64,000 nucleotides of DNA from Corythucha ciliata (GCA_038030265.1 CM075940.1:12400001-12464000); one strand, 5' to 3'. Shown: positions 1-13,900, counted from the first letter of the stretch. The notes: generated by a model not told the origin, from the sequence alone. A program made the numbers and translations.

Positions 1-3000
1 AGATATTTTTTGTTTTGGAATTGGGGATGGGGAGGAAATACGATATTTCCTGTCAATTGATATAACATACAGACTGAATTATCAAATTAAGTCAATTTAA
101 TGAGTTTGATGATATTAAAAGGCCTTGTTGATTAAATTAAAGGTAATTTTTTCAAGTTGAAAAAAAAAGTAGTGATCACCCTGCGATGACTTACTGATAT
201 CTAGTCAATATCGTTTTAATTAAAAATGAAAATTTCCAATTTCAATGCACCAATTTTATTAAAAAGTTGGTTTATTGCTTTCTTCGTGATTTCCATTTTG
301 CCAGAGAAAATCACTATTTACCCCGTTACCAATTTCAATTTCAACTACTCGTTCAATATTTAGTTGACTCAATCTTTTTTTTTTTTATTGAATTTCATAC
401 TTTCGTAAAATAGGGATTGGCTGCAGAAATCAATGTTTGGAAGGTTTAGGTTTGACATATATTTCTCCATCCCTTTCCCCTCCTCTTCACATATCCCCTT
501 TCCAGGCAGTTAATCAATAGCTGTTAAGCCTTAAAAAAAAAAAAAAAATGTGGGACTGTGAATCATGATGTAAACTGCTTATACACTGATTTCTGAAGGC
601 AGGAGTGCGGGTGACGTGATGTTCTTCCACCCACGACACACAAGTACAAGAAGTATATTGGAGAAGCTTTAATGCTTCTCCCTCTCCATTTGCACATCGT
701 TTCCATTTTTTTTTTTTTTAAGCTTGCGAGATAAAATGGAAAAGTGTTATTTAATTCGAATAAATAAATAAATTATGGGGGGGGGGAAGGAGAAGCACAA
801 TATTTGCTTGCTGTTAAATATCGAGAAGAAATTATGACAACGTTGATTAAAATAAACGCAGCACACGAGAGAGAGAGAGAGAGAGAAAAAAATGTACCGA
901 CAAGCCAGTTCAGCATGTTGCGCTTTTTAAAACGAGGTTGCAGCACGGTTATCCTATACGAATGAGTTGGACCACTATTTTCAGCATGTCAGCACTTTAA
1001 AGACACTACATGACTTCACGCGAGAAACTGGCAGCAACATAATAGTAGATCGCCACGCGCCTCTTTCCACCCGAGGGTTATTTTTGTTCCGATTTTTAAA
1101 AGGAGGAGAACTTTTGGATAGGGCGGTTGGTGACGGTTGTGGCGGCGGCGGGGGGGGGGGCTTGGTTCTAAAGGGGCAGCTGTCGCGAATTCTTCCCATG
1201 GACCTTCCGTTTTTTTTTTTGTATTTGTGTAGTGTTCCGGCGGAGGGAGAGGAATAGGAGTCTCTTTTTTTTCTACCTCTTTTAAAGCAAGAAACTCCCA
1301 CACGGATTCTTAGAACTTACGTAGACTAGACAATTGAATTGAAAATTATGGTCCAGGAAGATAATCAAATCCCTGTTACCTCTCTAGAAACAATTTCACC
1401 GGTAAAACCCTTGACACGCTGACTGAAGTTTTCAATTCTGTTAAAATATTATTTTAATTAAAATTATCTTTCATTCAATCGGTAAACATTAGGAATGGTA
1501 TGCTAAAACTTGCTTGAACAACATAACTCACTCTTTCATCAACCAATATGTGTTGTATTAATTAAAGGCTCAGTAATTTAAAAAAAAAAAAATCATAAAC
1601 ATAAATAAATCAATGGCAACGGTCGGAGGATTGCGTCCTTTCCACCCTCCTCATTCATCAATCACTCAACAACTCTCCTTACTTCATACATATTGAAGAG
1701 CTGACTCACTATTCCATTAATACAAATATTGTTCAGTTCGTTTAGGTGGTGAAAACTGCAAACTAACTTGGTGATGTGTGTGTGTGTGTGAGGTAGTGGG
1801 TGAGGGATGTGGTACACTTTTTCCTTTACAACTAAATTTTCTCCACATTCCAAATATTAACATAAGCAAACATCATTTGAAATGCTTTCGGTTGCTATTT
1901 CTTGTTCTTTAAATTATTGCGATGTGAGAAGTCTGAATTTGTGTTGATATTCTTTAGTTGGTAGCACTTGACTAGGAGACAAAAGATTTACCTTTAACTG
2001 TTTTTCAGGAGACGTGTTAAAGGCAGAAAGAGAAGTTTTCAGAAGCAAAGGATGAAAAGATGCTGGGGGGTGAGGACTAGTGACGATCGGAGGAGTGAGG
2101 GGGGGGGGTCTTACTGACACGTATCCAAATGGAAAGGAGCCAAACAGTGAGGTTTGTATAGACATAGGCCATCATCTTCTTAAAGCAAAATCTATTCATA
2201 GTTAGTTCTCAAGTTTTTCCGCACAAATCGAATAATGTCATACGTTTGCTGCCAATCAGTTTATAAGAGAAGGAAAAGAGATATTTTCTTAACGAAATGA
2301 AAGTGAGAAGGAGGTTGGTATGGGGCGAGGGAATCGTGGAGGGTGAGGTTTTAAAATACAAAAATAATACCAGCGAGGTTTTAAGTATCAACAGCACTAT
2401 TTTGGTGATTTAAAAAACCGGATGAGAGGAAAGAAATAAATATAATAATTAAACACCCATTTAAAAGTTAACTAATGGCCAGCTATATAGGTCGAAGGTT
2501 ATATTTGAAAAACAGTTGTTCAGAATTGATTGAGTACAGTAAAGGAATGAACAAACAAGACAGCTGTTCTGCAAAATACATATATAACACTTTTTCTGTG
2601 ATCTTCTGTTTTTACAAACCAGTTATTATTAATCGAGTAAGCAAACAGATCAAAATCTTTATAGGTTTAACTCTTCACTACAGTCACTCAGTCGTAGACA
2701 GATCTTCAGTTGTTTACGTGACATTTACTTTACGACCATTTGTTGACAACATCCACCCCACCCCTTACTATCAAACACCCTATACCTTCTTAGTTCTTTC
2801 CCAATAAGTTTTTCTTTTTTTCTCTCTCTCTTCTTGTGATTTGATCTGCTGCAGAAAAACTTTTTATTTCTGCTCGAAGACGTGGAAGAGAGGGAATAGG
2901 ATTAAAGAACAGTTACGAAGCTCTTTAATGGATCAAAAGATATTTTAATGCTGTCCCTGAGTCATGTTCTTTGAAGATCTTTTACTCCCCATCAACCCTT

Positions 3001-4390
3001 ATCCTTCCACCACACCCCCTAACCCCCTCTTTCACTTTAAATTTATCAACCGTGATTAAGGCGAACCAGTCTCGTTCTTTCAAGGGAAGGAATACAGAGC
3101 GTCACGCGGTCTGCTCAAAGCTATTTCGAGTTTCTTGAAAAACCTCTTTTGAAGAAACCCACTGTCAAATAAACGATCAAATTACACATACGAATATACA
3201 AGGTTATTCTTTAGTGGGGGTGGTGGTGGGGGGGTGAAGGGTTGAAGGATCTAATTACTGGTTAGCACATCAACAAGTGCTGAAATAACAGGCAGATAAA
3301 AAGGGAATGATTTGACATTCTTTCAAGTTATCTAAAAACGGGAGAAAGCTACGATTTTATAGCCATTAAGCGGTGAAATCCCCTAGTTTACGACCTAAAG
3401 GCTAAGAAATTGCCGCCCTTACCCACTCCAACTATTTTCTTCCAATTAAACGCCTTCGAGCAGGCATGGTTCTTTCAGCGTTTAAATTGTGTTTAATGAG
3501 CAACCTGTCATCAAAACTTTAAAATCTTATATGAAAAGTGGCTCAATCCCCTGCTCGAAATCTTTTTATTTCGGAATTATTCCTCGGGCAAAACATTAAT
3601 AGCCGGGTGGAATTCATCGGAGCATCAGTAATAACCGAGTCAAATCAATACGCGAAAGTATCTCAGCTAGAATTATTCACTCAAATCTTTTGAACTGTTC
3701 CCGAAAACAGCACACACAAAACATTGTCTCTCTCTCTCACTCTCTCTCTCTCTCTTTGACGTGCTGCCGATGCTTCGCTATTGTTATACATTTTAGTTCA
3801 TACATACATTGTCTCCCTATTATATCCGTTTCATTTTATTTTCTATTCTTTTTGTTTAATTTTTGTTGAAATTAAGTTTTTTGTACTTTGTAGCCTTTCG
3901 AACTATATTACTACTGACTATCTACAATGAAACTCATCAGTAAGAAATAAATGAATAAAATTAAATGAATGAACTCGTCGTAAAATAATAATAATAGCGT
4001 TCAATTTACCCTAATTCCGCACCGAGGACCAATCAGCTGACCCCCCCCCCCCACAATTTTTTTCGGATCCCAAACCTGTCCCAGGCAAGTTTTTCCGTTT
4101 CCGTCACATATTTTTGAATCGCCGAAAGACGCTACCGACGAGTGACGTTTTGAACGCCACGCGGCCGAAACGCGACGACCGTTTTAAAATCTTTGGTGAG
4201 TCCTTCCTTTTTTTCTCTCTCTTCCTTCCGGTTACTTATAAAATAAAAGATTCGCATTGGCCAACACTCCGGGCCGCCCCACCCACCCATTTTATACAGT
4301 TCACTTTCGGGGCACCCATCCTGTCCTATCTGATTGTGAGCTAAAACACAAGTTGCTTGGAAAAATCGTCCTCCGATGCAGGATTTTGCA

Positions 4391-4422
<32 letters not shown>

Positions 4423-4734
4423 GATAACCACCCACCGAAGCGGTCAATTTTTTCCTGTGGAAACTAACTATTAGCACCAGAAAAGGGCACTTCAAGCGTA
4501 AAACTTGAATTTACGTGCTTCCGAGCAGTCTTTAGAACGACAGCGCATTAATTTCCAGATAAAAAAAAAGGCAATTTAGCTCCTAAAACAGACTAAACAA
4601 AAAAAAAAATGCCACTTTCCTATAAGATGTCGTTAATTTAATCCGAGAAAGTGAATATCCCCTACAGCACTGTAGGCAACCGGCTAAGGACCACGATCTG
4701 AGGCCCCCCCCCCCAAGATCACAGGAAAAAATTT
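1..4734. other. AT-rich sequence without a recognised gene
   Basis: No open frame here shows a recognisable domain, and the longest ones are explained by low-complexity or homopolymer tracts. Visible elements are a (GA)n run at about 867-886, a (GT)n run near 1776-1791, a (CT)n run near 3725-3757, a 12-nt C run at 4041-4052 and a long poly(A) tract near 4390-4421. A GC-richer patch at about 4090-4195 ends in GTGAGT, which matches a splice-donor consensus, but there is nothing else to support an exon. Confidence 0.6.
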
Positions 4735-6402
4735 AGTTTTCGTCCAACCACAGCAAAGATCCAACCACGACAAATTTCCAGCCGCGGCAAAGGTCCAACC
4801 TCAGCAAAGGTCAAACCACAGGAACAGTCCAACCACAGCAAAGGTCCAACTACAGCAAAGGTCCGACCACAGCAACGGTTCAACCACAGCAAAGGTCCAA
4901 CCACAGCAAAGGTTCAACCACAGCAAAGGTCCAACCACAGCAAAGGTCCAACCACAGCAAAGTTCCAACCACAGCAAAGGTCCAACCACAGCAAAGGTCC
5001 AACCACAGCAAAGGTCCAACCACAGCAAAGGTTCAACCACAGCAAAGGTCCAACCACAGCAAAGGTCCAACCACAGCAAAGGTCCAACCACAGCAAAAGT
5101 ACAACCACAAAAACGGTACAACCAAAGCAAAAGTCCGACCACAGCAAAGGTCCAACCACAGCAAAGGTCCAACCACAGCAAAGGTCCAACCACAGCAGAA
5201 GTACGACCACAGCAAAGGTACAACCACAGCAAAGGTCCGACCACAGCAAAGGTCCAACACAGCAAAGGTCCAACCACAGCAAAGGTCCAACCACAGCAAA
5301 GGTCCAACCACAGCAAAGGTCCAACAACAGCAAAGGTCCAACCACAGCAAAGTTTCAACTACAGCAAAGGTCCAACCACAGGAAAGGTTCAACCACAGCA
5401 GAGGTCCAACCACAGCAAAGGTCCAACCACAGCAAAGGTCTAACCACAGCAAAGGTACAACCACAGCAAAGGTCCAACCACAGCAAAAGTACAACCACAA
5501 AAACGGTACAACCAAAGCAAAAGTCCGACCACAGCAAAGGTCCAACCACAGCAAAGGTCCAACCACAGCAAAGGTCCAACCACAGCAAAGGTCCAACCGC
5601 AGCAAAGGTCCAACCACAGCAGAAGTACGACCACAGCAAAGGTCCGACCACAGCAAAGTTTCAACCACATCAAAGGTCCAACCACAGCAAAGGTCCAACC
5701 ACAGCAAAGGTCCAACCACAGCAAAGGTCCGACCACAGCAAAGGTTCAACCACAGTAAAGGTCAAACCACAGCAAAGGTTCAACCACAGCAAAGGTCCAA
5801 CCACAGCAAAGGTCCAACCACAGCAAAGGTCCAGCGAAGGTTCAACCACAACAAAAGTACAACCACAGCAGCGGTACAACGACAGCAAAGGTCCGACCAC
5901 AGCAAAGGTTCAACCACAGTAAAGGTCCAACCACAGCAAAGGTCCAACCACAGCAAAGGTCCAACCTCAGCAAAGGTCCAACCACAGCAAATTTCCAACC
6001 ACAGGAAAGGTCCAACCACAGCAAAGGTCCGACCACAGCAAAGGTTCAACCACAGCAAAGGTCCAACCACAGCAAAGGTCCAACCTCAGCAAAGGTCCAA
6101 CCACAGCAAATTTCCAACCACAGGAAAGGTCCCACCACAGGAAAGGTCCAACCACAGCAAATTTCCAACCACAGGAAAGGTCCAACCAAAGGTTTAACCA
6201 CAGCAAAGGTCCAACCACAGCAAAGGTCCAACCACATCAGAAGTCCGACCACAGCAAAGGTCCAACCACAGCAAAGGTCCAACCACAGCAAAGGTCCAAC
6301 GAAGGTCCAACCACAGCAAAAGTACAACCACAGCAGCGGTACAACCACAGCAAAGGTCCGAACACAGCAAAGGTCCAACCACATCAAAGGTCCAACCAGG
6401 AT
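4735..6402. repeat. 17-bp satellite array (about 98 units)
   Basis: The array is a head-to-tail repeat of GGTCCAACCACAGCAAA. Variants include GTTC, GTAC, GTCCG, CAGGAAA, CAGCAGAAG and CAAATTTCC. Higher-order structure is visible. The variant block around 5101-5215 recurs about 390 bp later (5491-5640), close to 23 units. The block with AATTTCC recurs at 5991, 6110 and 6161, offsets of 119 and 51 bp, which are exactly 7 and 3 units. Unit ends are more diverged at the left edge (4735-4800), as expected for array margins. Because 17 is not a multiple of 3 and the unit has no stop on the minus strand, all three minus frames stay open and give a 17-residue hydrophobic periodicity (VVGPLLWLDLCCGWTFA). 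These frames are a by-product of the repeat and are not annotated as genes. Confidence 0.95.
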
Positions 6403-6872
6403 TGTGCCTTTATCCCACCCCGGTGGAATGCCCTTTAGGGCGTAGTACCGGGAATGCCGGACTGAGCGGCCGGGAAGTGACCCGGCACGTGCAGGTCCTG
6501 ATTATCTCCACCCCACTCCCCGTCAGCCGTGCCAGCTGGTCAAAACTGACACGTTACCGGTGTGGACCGCTTGGCGGTAGGGAGTTTTACAGGTAAAATA
6601 TGAGGTGGAGAGTGATACCCAAATGTTCGGGGGGGGGGGGCACCGGGACCTAGAGCTCAGAGATTCCGCGGATGGTAACAAGTGGCGGTCTGGTAGAGGC
6701 TCGGAGAGCGAAGTCGATGGTGAGAGCGCGGCGGTGATGATGAGAATCTCATCATGAAATGCGGTGGTCACTTGTACTCTAGGTCCCAGTACCTTGGGTA
6801 TCCGAGGCTGAGAGTAGGCCGGTGGAAGGGTCACCAACATTTGCCATTGTTGGGCCCGTGCCTACTCGTGCG
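6403..6872. other. GC-rich insert interrupting the 17-bp satellite
   Basis: A GC-rich block of about 470 bp separates the main satellite from a few diverged satellite units that resume at about 6873. It contains a 12-nt G run (6629-6640). Its composition resembles the GC-rich 3' untranslated region of the R1-type element at 17102-17378, so it may be a transposon tail. No domain, poly(A) tail or clear target duplication was seen, and its family is unknown. Confidence 0.45.
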
Positions 6873-6935
6873 ATGCTCCAACCACGAAATCTCCAACCAC
6901 AATAGAGCTTCAACCTCAGAAAAACTTTCCTTTTT
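6873..6935. repeat. Diverged right-margin units of the 17-bp satellite
   Basis: Three to four degenerate copies of the CCAACCAC core (for example CTCCAACCACGAAAT, then CTCCAACCACAATAGAG, then CTTCAACCTCAG) resume after the GC-rich insert. This shows that the insert lies inside the original array rather than at its end. Confidence 0.7.
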
Positions 6936-7149
6936 TTCTTTTCGTCATTTTCTGAAATCCGAACCCCCAAGGAAGGCCGGGCCTGAGGATAAAGGACCTA
7001 GTGCGTACCACCCCCCGTCTCGACATGCCTGCTGGGAGTGTAATTTTCCCCTTGAAACTCGAAAATTGGCAAGAAAAGTATATCCAACCATGGAAACATG
7101 TCTGTGCAAGCATAAAAAGGGTCTTTATTCATCAAAAACTCTCACTTTA

Positions 7150-7930
7150 GCCTGAAAACTACCGGTTTAGTCTTCCAATATGCAAGTACTCCGTGATAAA
7201 CTAGTCTAACACTTGAAGATTGAAAGATTTTGACGTGAAATCTTCAGATTTTCACCATAGTGACCAGTTTCGGGGCAACAGAGACTACGGTAAGTTGTTT
7301 ATTTGGGCCAAAAAAAAATATTTCTGGTCGAAATCTTCATTTTTGGCACATTAGATGTTTTTTAGAGCTGAAAATGCTATTTTACTTCCATGTTCCTTTC
7401 GGGAAAGGAAGTATTTAATTACAAAAGCTGATACAAGCCGGATTGGTGATAAGAGTTGGTCTTGCCGCAAAACATTTGAGTTTCGCGGCTAAATTAGCGA
7501 GATTAAAGACGCAATTTCACGACTTGACGCTAATTTTGGCAAATAAAGCGTCAAAGGCCGACATAGAAAGGGCCTTATTCCATCGAGAACTAAAACTATC
7601 GGTGCAGCCGTGCAAAGTATAAAAACTGCCAATTTCGGCCAAGAAAATAACACTTTGACTACTAAATTTGGCATTTTGTACCCACAGGAACTTAATATGT
7701 TCGGCAAAATGGCTATTAGGCCCCAGAAATTACAGTTTTGCTCCCCTCCACGTCTTCAGTTTAAAAAAAAGTCATGGAAACGGTCAAATTATTGCTCGAT
7801 TCTTAAGTTATGCCGTTTCTGTACTGGAAACGGAGCGAATGGTTCCAAATTATCCTTCTTACCTTATAGTTTCGTAGTAAAATAGCCAGTTTCTGTCACG
7901 GGATTGACAGTTTTAGGGACAGTTTTATGG
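7150..7930. repeat. Diverged minisatellite (about 30-40 bp units)
   Basis: Loosely periodic segments recur, such as a gTTTCGCGGCTAAATTAGCG patch near 7480 and repeated 'aaatcttcattttTGGc' and 'aaaTTTGGCATTTT' phrases. They match the core of the minisatellite arrays at 28960-29330, 44930-46080 and 60606-62150, partly in the opposite orientation. Units are too diverged for a reliable count by eye. Confidence 0.5.
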
Positions 7931-10900
7931 CTCAACTGCTGAATATTGGGTTTATGGTGTTCATAAAGAAGCTACCCGCTAAAGATTGCCTTAAAGGCTG
8001 CCTACGCCCTTGGCGTCCTCTATTGGGCAGCATATAAATGTAGGATAGGTGCTATTGAATGATTGGCGATTCACCTTATTTGAAGTTGCTTGATGAGGGC
8101 GTACATTAACCAAGATCACTTGGCAACTGTGACTGTGTCATTAGATTCTAGGATACTAAATTCACAGCATTCCCCGAGATGTAATCCTTTTCCCTCTCAA
8201 GATCGCAACGTCAAATCCTTTTTCCTTCATGTCTGGCAATAATTAGCCAGAAAACTGGAGAACCACATTATTTAGATCTTTCCGCCGTCGGTGCGTAAGT
8301 GTAGGGCTCTTTTCCGCCATAGTGCCTCGACGACAGCGCTGCTAGTGCTAAGAATCACCGAACTCGGTGCAGCATAGCACGCAAGACCCGGCTGCCTCAT
8401 AAATTTCCATACTTTTATGAATGGTCTACCCCGTCCCACGGTAAGGCGGTATCGCTTCTATGTTTTATTGATCCTGGAAGTACAAAACCCTGGTCACTAT
8501 ACTAAGCAGTTGACTTCCTGGTGAATGACAGCTTGAATCACTAAACAGAGCACTCTCTTTACAAGTTTCTAAAAATAAAAACGAATGGTGGGTGTGCTAA
8601 ACTAAACGCTTTTTGTGAGTTCACCCTTCACTGAAACTTTAGAACTATAACCACTTCTGCGAAATTATTCGTCCCATCATAAAATTTCATATTAACTCTC
8701 ATAATAGCGGTCGCTCTTTGAATTGCCTGATCACGCTGGGAATGTAATTATAATCATTCCACATTGTTATAATTAGGCTGACGGATCTAATAAAGCCCCT
8801 CAAGCAGCTTCTCATAAGTCGAGTGCAGATGACAGGGGGGGGGGTGTGTGGAGGGGAGGTTGTAGCAGGTGTCTTGCACGACTGTTGTAACCGAAAATCA
8901 CGGACGCCATAATTACTCCTCTTCCCCTCGCCCATTAGGAGGAGTTAGTTGTGTCAGAAGGGAGAAGGGTTGGGTGTTTGAAATGTTGGGTTGGGGGCTG
9001 GGCGAGAAGGTCTAGTGTAATATCCGTTTTTTTTTTCTCTCTCTTCCTTCTTTCTTTCTTTTGCGAATCCCACCGTACGAGGCTGGGTGAGAAGGAGAAG
9101 GAAAAGGGAAGCCCCGGTACTTGAGATGTCTTATTGAGCGTTGCGGGGTAGCAGTGAGGAAGGAAAAGGTATTAAAAAAGAGACCTAAAATGCCAGTAAT
9201 TTATGAAAGGACCCGTTTATAAAGAAGTCGATATTTTACTAAAAGTAAAGTTGTATAAAAAGAATAAGATCGTTTTCGGGTCAGAAAACTGATTTAAGAC
9301 ACTCCAAACTTTGCGCTAGGTTTCTTGGACCAACAAAAACATTTCTTTTTCCAAGAGAGAAACAACAATCACTCGGAATATACTGGCAAAATGAATTGTG
9401 TGCCGCCACTCTCATGCCACTATTTTAGGTAACTCCTTTGTGCTACAATTTTTATTCACTCCTTGTTGATTCCCAGGCTGATTTCAAATAATAAATATTA
9501 TTTAAACGACTACTACTGCGGGGAGCAACTCTGTGAGATTTCATTTTTCACTCAACGAGACAGTTGCTCACCTTTTCGAAAACATGAAGGGGGAGTAGAA
9601 AAGTCATATTTTCAACGAGTGAATCCACCCATCTGTGTAAAAGGGAGAACGGTGAGGCCAGCAGGCCATTAGTGACCGTAACGTTTTTTTTTCTCTCTAG
9701 AACCAATAAAAATGTAAGGGAGAGTCAGATATTTTCCAAGGGAAAAAAATTATTCTATTTTTAATGTGAACCTCCCCTCCCCGTGCACAATCCTAATACA
9801 ATATTGAATTTTAATTTGCAAAGTTTGGATTGGGATTAATACCTCGGATCCAGAGACGGAAAAGGCGTATTGGGATAATGGCGAAGAAGTGTGGAGGAAG
9901 GGAGAAAGTTCATTTGGTTTTGAATTGAGGGGTGGAAATTGATTCATTTGTTTTAAAACGTACAAAAGCTATGTCATTCCATTTGAATACTCTTGGAACG
10001 CAATTCTTGAGTGTAAAATCAACGCTATATTTTATAATTTTTTCGGATAATTAATGGACTTCAAATTATCCTTCTCACTAATTCAATTCTCTTTAAAACT
10101 CCCGCCTCGAAGTTGAAATAACTACGCGATTTTAAACTTCAACGGTTGATTTATTCATGAGATTTATTTATACTAGCCTAGGAAAGTAGACGTTTTTAAA
10201 GCATTTAATAAATGATTTTACCTTAATGGCCAGGGCTATCAAAAGAGAGTGGTCACTAAACTTTCGTGGTTTATTATGTATAGAATATGGAAGTGCTTGG
10301 CCGTCGATAGTGAAGTTCTATAGGTGACCAATTTAAAGGGAAGGGGACTTTTTATTCACGTGAACATCAACGGGACATATTGTGGAGGTTCTGTTGAATC
10401 TAGAATTGAAGAGAGGGAGAGGGAGAAAAAAAAAATTACAGAAAATGAAAAAAGAAGTACTGGCGACCGATTTTATCTCTAAAGCATTGAAGCATTTACT
10501 TTCGTTCCCTTATTTTTGACTTTTTAAATTATTTTTTTTCCTTCGATTTTTCTCTATCTTTCTTATTTCATTTATTTATTTTTAGGAAAAAGAAGCAAAA
10601 TGTCGATTGGGGTGTAATTAGAGAAATGGAAGGTTAATTTTTTTTTTTATGAAATAGATTCAGCTGCAGAACTTGAACTAAAATATGGTAGGACGCATCT
10701 TGGGTAGCTATAATGATACTAAAAAAAAAAGAGAGAGTATTTATTTCCATTCTATTGCATGTGGTCAAAAAGAGGGGCTTGGCTCGCCTTGAATATATGA
10801 AACCATCAAGCAATCGTCTAAAAAGCATAGCTATAGAAAGAAAATAGTTTCACAGCACTAAGCTTCTTTCCTTTTACTCCCCACTCCTTACAACACGCAC

Positions 10901-13900
10901 TCCTTCCGCTACGATTTCTCCTGACTTAAAAAAAGGGAAAATAGGAGACAGCGGAAAGTGTGCGAGGAAAGGGAAGGCATTTACTGAAATAACCATAATA
11001 TTTCATTGAGATGCTCGTCATCAATAACACCTAAGAAGAATTCCGGAAGGTAAATTCCGGAGTAGGGGGAATGGAAGTGCCTTGAGTTCTCAATTGTTAA
11101 ATCTTGATACAGGAGTGAATTTATGAAATTGACCGAGGCTCTAATTCTCTGTCCCCCCCTCTCACCATCCTCAGTGAATACTTTCGATCGTCGTACGATC
11201 AAGATAACAAGAAGAAACGTTGAAAGCAGCATCGTGTTCAAAAATGGAAAGATGCTGTCAGAAAATCTTACATGTAACAGACAAACAAAAACTACCACTT
11301 CCTGTTCAAGCTTCTTCTCACTTGGAGTCAATATCTTCTTTTTATTTAATCCTCTTTGTTATTTATTGATAATTTGTTGAAAGTTTGTTCCATATTTATC
11401 GAGAAAAAAGTCAACCATGAACTTTCTTTCTTTTCTTCAATTTCAGGAGAAAATATATATGAGCCCTTATATGAAAGTTTGTATATTGCTCAAGTCTTCC
11501 TTCCTTCCACAAACGGCCTAATTTTATTACCTTATGTACTAAATTAGCATAACAGAGACATCTTCTTTGAAAGAAGAGTGACTTCTTTTACAATGAGGGT
11601 TAATTTTTACAGATGAGTAATATAAGAGTATTGAGTGTCAAATATACGTATTTTAATGAGTAACAACTACAGTAAAAACACAAGGGGGTCTTAATTTAAA
11701 AAAAAAATGTATTATAATACACAGGCATAAAAGTGATGAAAGCGTTGGGTGCCCCACCCTCCTCCCCACCAAAAATTCTAAAGAAGTGTAAGACTGAATA
11801 ATATTTTCGTGGATGTATAAAAACGGTTTTGGGAAAGCAGTGGGTCAGGAATGAATTTCCAGGAGACAACACAGGATAATGACCAGAGTGAGAAAATGTC
11901 TAGAAACAAACGGTGTAGAAAGAGAAAGGAAAGAAGGGTTTTCATTTTACGACATGCTCCGTCGTTATTTTACAGTCAAAGGAAATGACCGGAAGGGGGA
12001 AGGGAAAGGTTTAAAAGAGGAATGGTAAAGTTTTTTTTTTAAGGGCTTTCTCCATCTATTTTTAAAATTATTTTATTTCACGTGTTCGTAAAGGCGATAG
12101 CTTAAATTGCACTAATTACGGTTGCTCAGGAATAGCTCAGGACTTCTCATTTAGCATCTTCATCCCCCCACCCATGTCACTCCAAACTAATTGTTTCCTC
12201 AATTGTGTGACAAAACTTGTTCAACGCTAATTACTAATTAGTTGAGTGAACCATAAGTATATGCTCAGATTATATTTAAGTTCAATTGAATTGTCATTTT
12301 CGTCAGCACAAGGATAATGTCATATTTTTGATTTATTTGAATGACGCTTGCTAAACAAAGTTTCGTAATAAGTTCGCAAAGAATCGTAATATCTAAAATG
12401 AATGGATCTCAGCTTCCAGAGCCTTTATAAAACAAAAAAAAAAGTCTTTAGAAGCCATTCACGTTAATAAAACTTACGTCCTTTTTCCGTTCGTGTGATT
12501 CCGCCTCAACAGGCTGAAAAACAAAATTGTTCCTATTACCGAAGCAGTTTTTTTTTTCTTTTTTTCACATTCTCCTTTAAACGATTCCCCCTACACTTCC
12601 ATAACCGAATCTCACTCGAGCGCCTCACTTGGGATATTTCAACCTCCTGTATTTGTTCCTTACCTTGCAGTTATATTAGACTTACTTTTAAAGATTTAAT
12701 TGAAAAATTCTTTGGAAGATCGTTATTAGGATTTCAACCTGCCCTACTTTCCAGTCGAGTGAATAACAACCTCCTCCTCACCAACTCTCACCATCATCTC
12801 GGCTTATAATTTTATTTCCTGAATGCTCGGATGATTGCGAATCCGATAACTGAAACTGTGCAGGATAGGGATCCTTATATACAGCGAGAAGTTATTTTAC
12901 ATCAGCCTCGTTTCCTCTCTTCTCCTTCCCATTTTACTTATCGTTAAACTATGAGCCGCTAATCCTAACGCTACATCAAAGCATTGTTGGATTTGTCAAT
13001 ATCCGCCGTGTTTAATTAAACCTATTTCCAGGGCTTTAATAAATTACGCGCGTGCGAGTTTAATCTACCAATCCTTGTGAACTTTCCATATAAGAGCATC
13101 TTTTTTTTTTTTTTTTTTTTCAAAATGTAAAATCTCCAAAGGTTCAATATAAATAAAATTATGTCGATTTTTTATTTAACGTTGCTGAAAAACAGAAAAC
13201 GGCACGATCGGCCATTAAAATTGAAAATAAATTAAATTAATTCGGAAATAATGTAAAAGAAAAAAAAACGAAATGTTCAATTCATTAATTAGCCAAAATT
13301 GAGTGGGTGGATAAAGTTTACTCTTCCCGTCCCATTCTTCTGATTCCTCGAACTCGAAAGAGCAAACCTAATTTTCATTAAAAAGTTTTAAAAATATTTA
13401 CAGACTGATATTTTCTCTAAAAATCTCCGAGGACGACTTATCAATTTTTGTAATGAAGTGGGCAGCAATAAGAGATGACAATTTCCCTGGAATTTTATTC
13501 ACGAACTAATTGATGAAATATTCATAAAATTCTATCAATCGGCGTGCCATTCGCTTGTTCCACGCATTCAATTAGAAAGTGTGAAGGCGGAAATGAGTGC
13601 ATAGAGGGGGGGGGGGTTGTAGCTCATTCTGCAACTATTTTTTTTAAAGGGGGAGGGGGGAGGTGTACTGCAACTTAAAAGTGCACAATCTGGTTGTAAA
13701 ATGACGTAATTAATTTGGATTTACTGTATTAGGATGTTCGAGCTTCCCCCTCCAAACTTGACTGTTTAGCTCAGGTCAGTATAGTTTGGACCTCGGAAAG
13801 TGTCAACATCTCCGGTGTACAGATAAGCCTATTTCTTTTCTTTATTTCCTTTCTTTCTTTTTTCTTATCATCAGAAGTATTATTTCAATTTTTTTTTTTT

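Noticed and set aside
967..1303. Overlapping frames on both strands with Gly-rich or Pro-rich runs
   Set aside because: The runs come from a poly(G) tract and GGC repeats. Frames on both strands are equally long and none shows a domain.
2475..2807. 110-codon plus-strand frame
   Set aside because: AT-rich composition, no domain and no supporting signals. Frames of this length are expected by chance here.
4719..6387. Many minus-strand open frames of 60-238 codons with Leu/Trp/Cys-rich repeats
   Set aside because: They are the automatic result of a 17-bp tandem unit without stops on that strand. They overlap one another in different frames and break wherever a unit has an indel.
4735..6402. 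CRISPR-like repeat array
   Set aside because: Units are directly adjacent with no unique spacers, unit length is 17 bp, and the surroundings are animal transposons. It is a satellite.
8280..8480. GC-richer patch with an imperfect inverted repeat, possibly a structured RNA
   Set aside because: Only a short stem is visible by eye, no known RNA family motif is present, and no promoter boxes were found.
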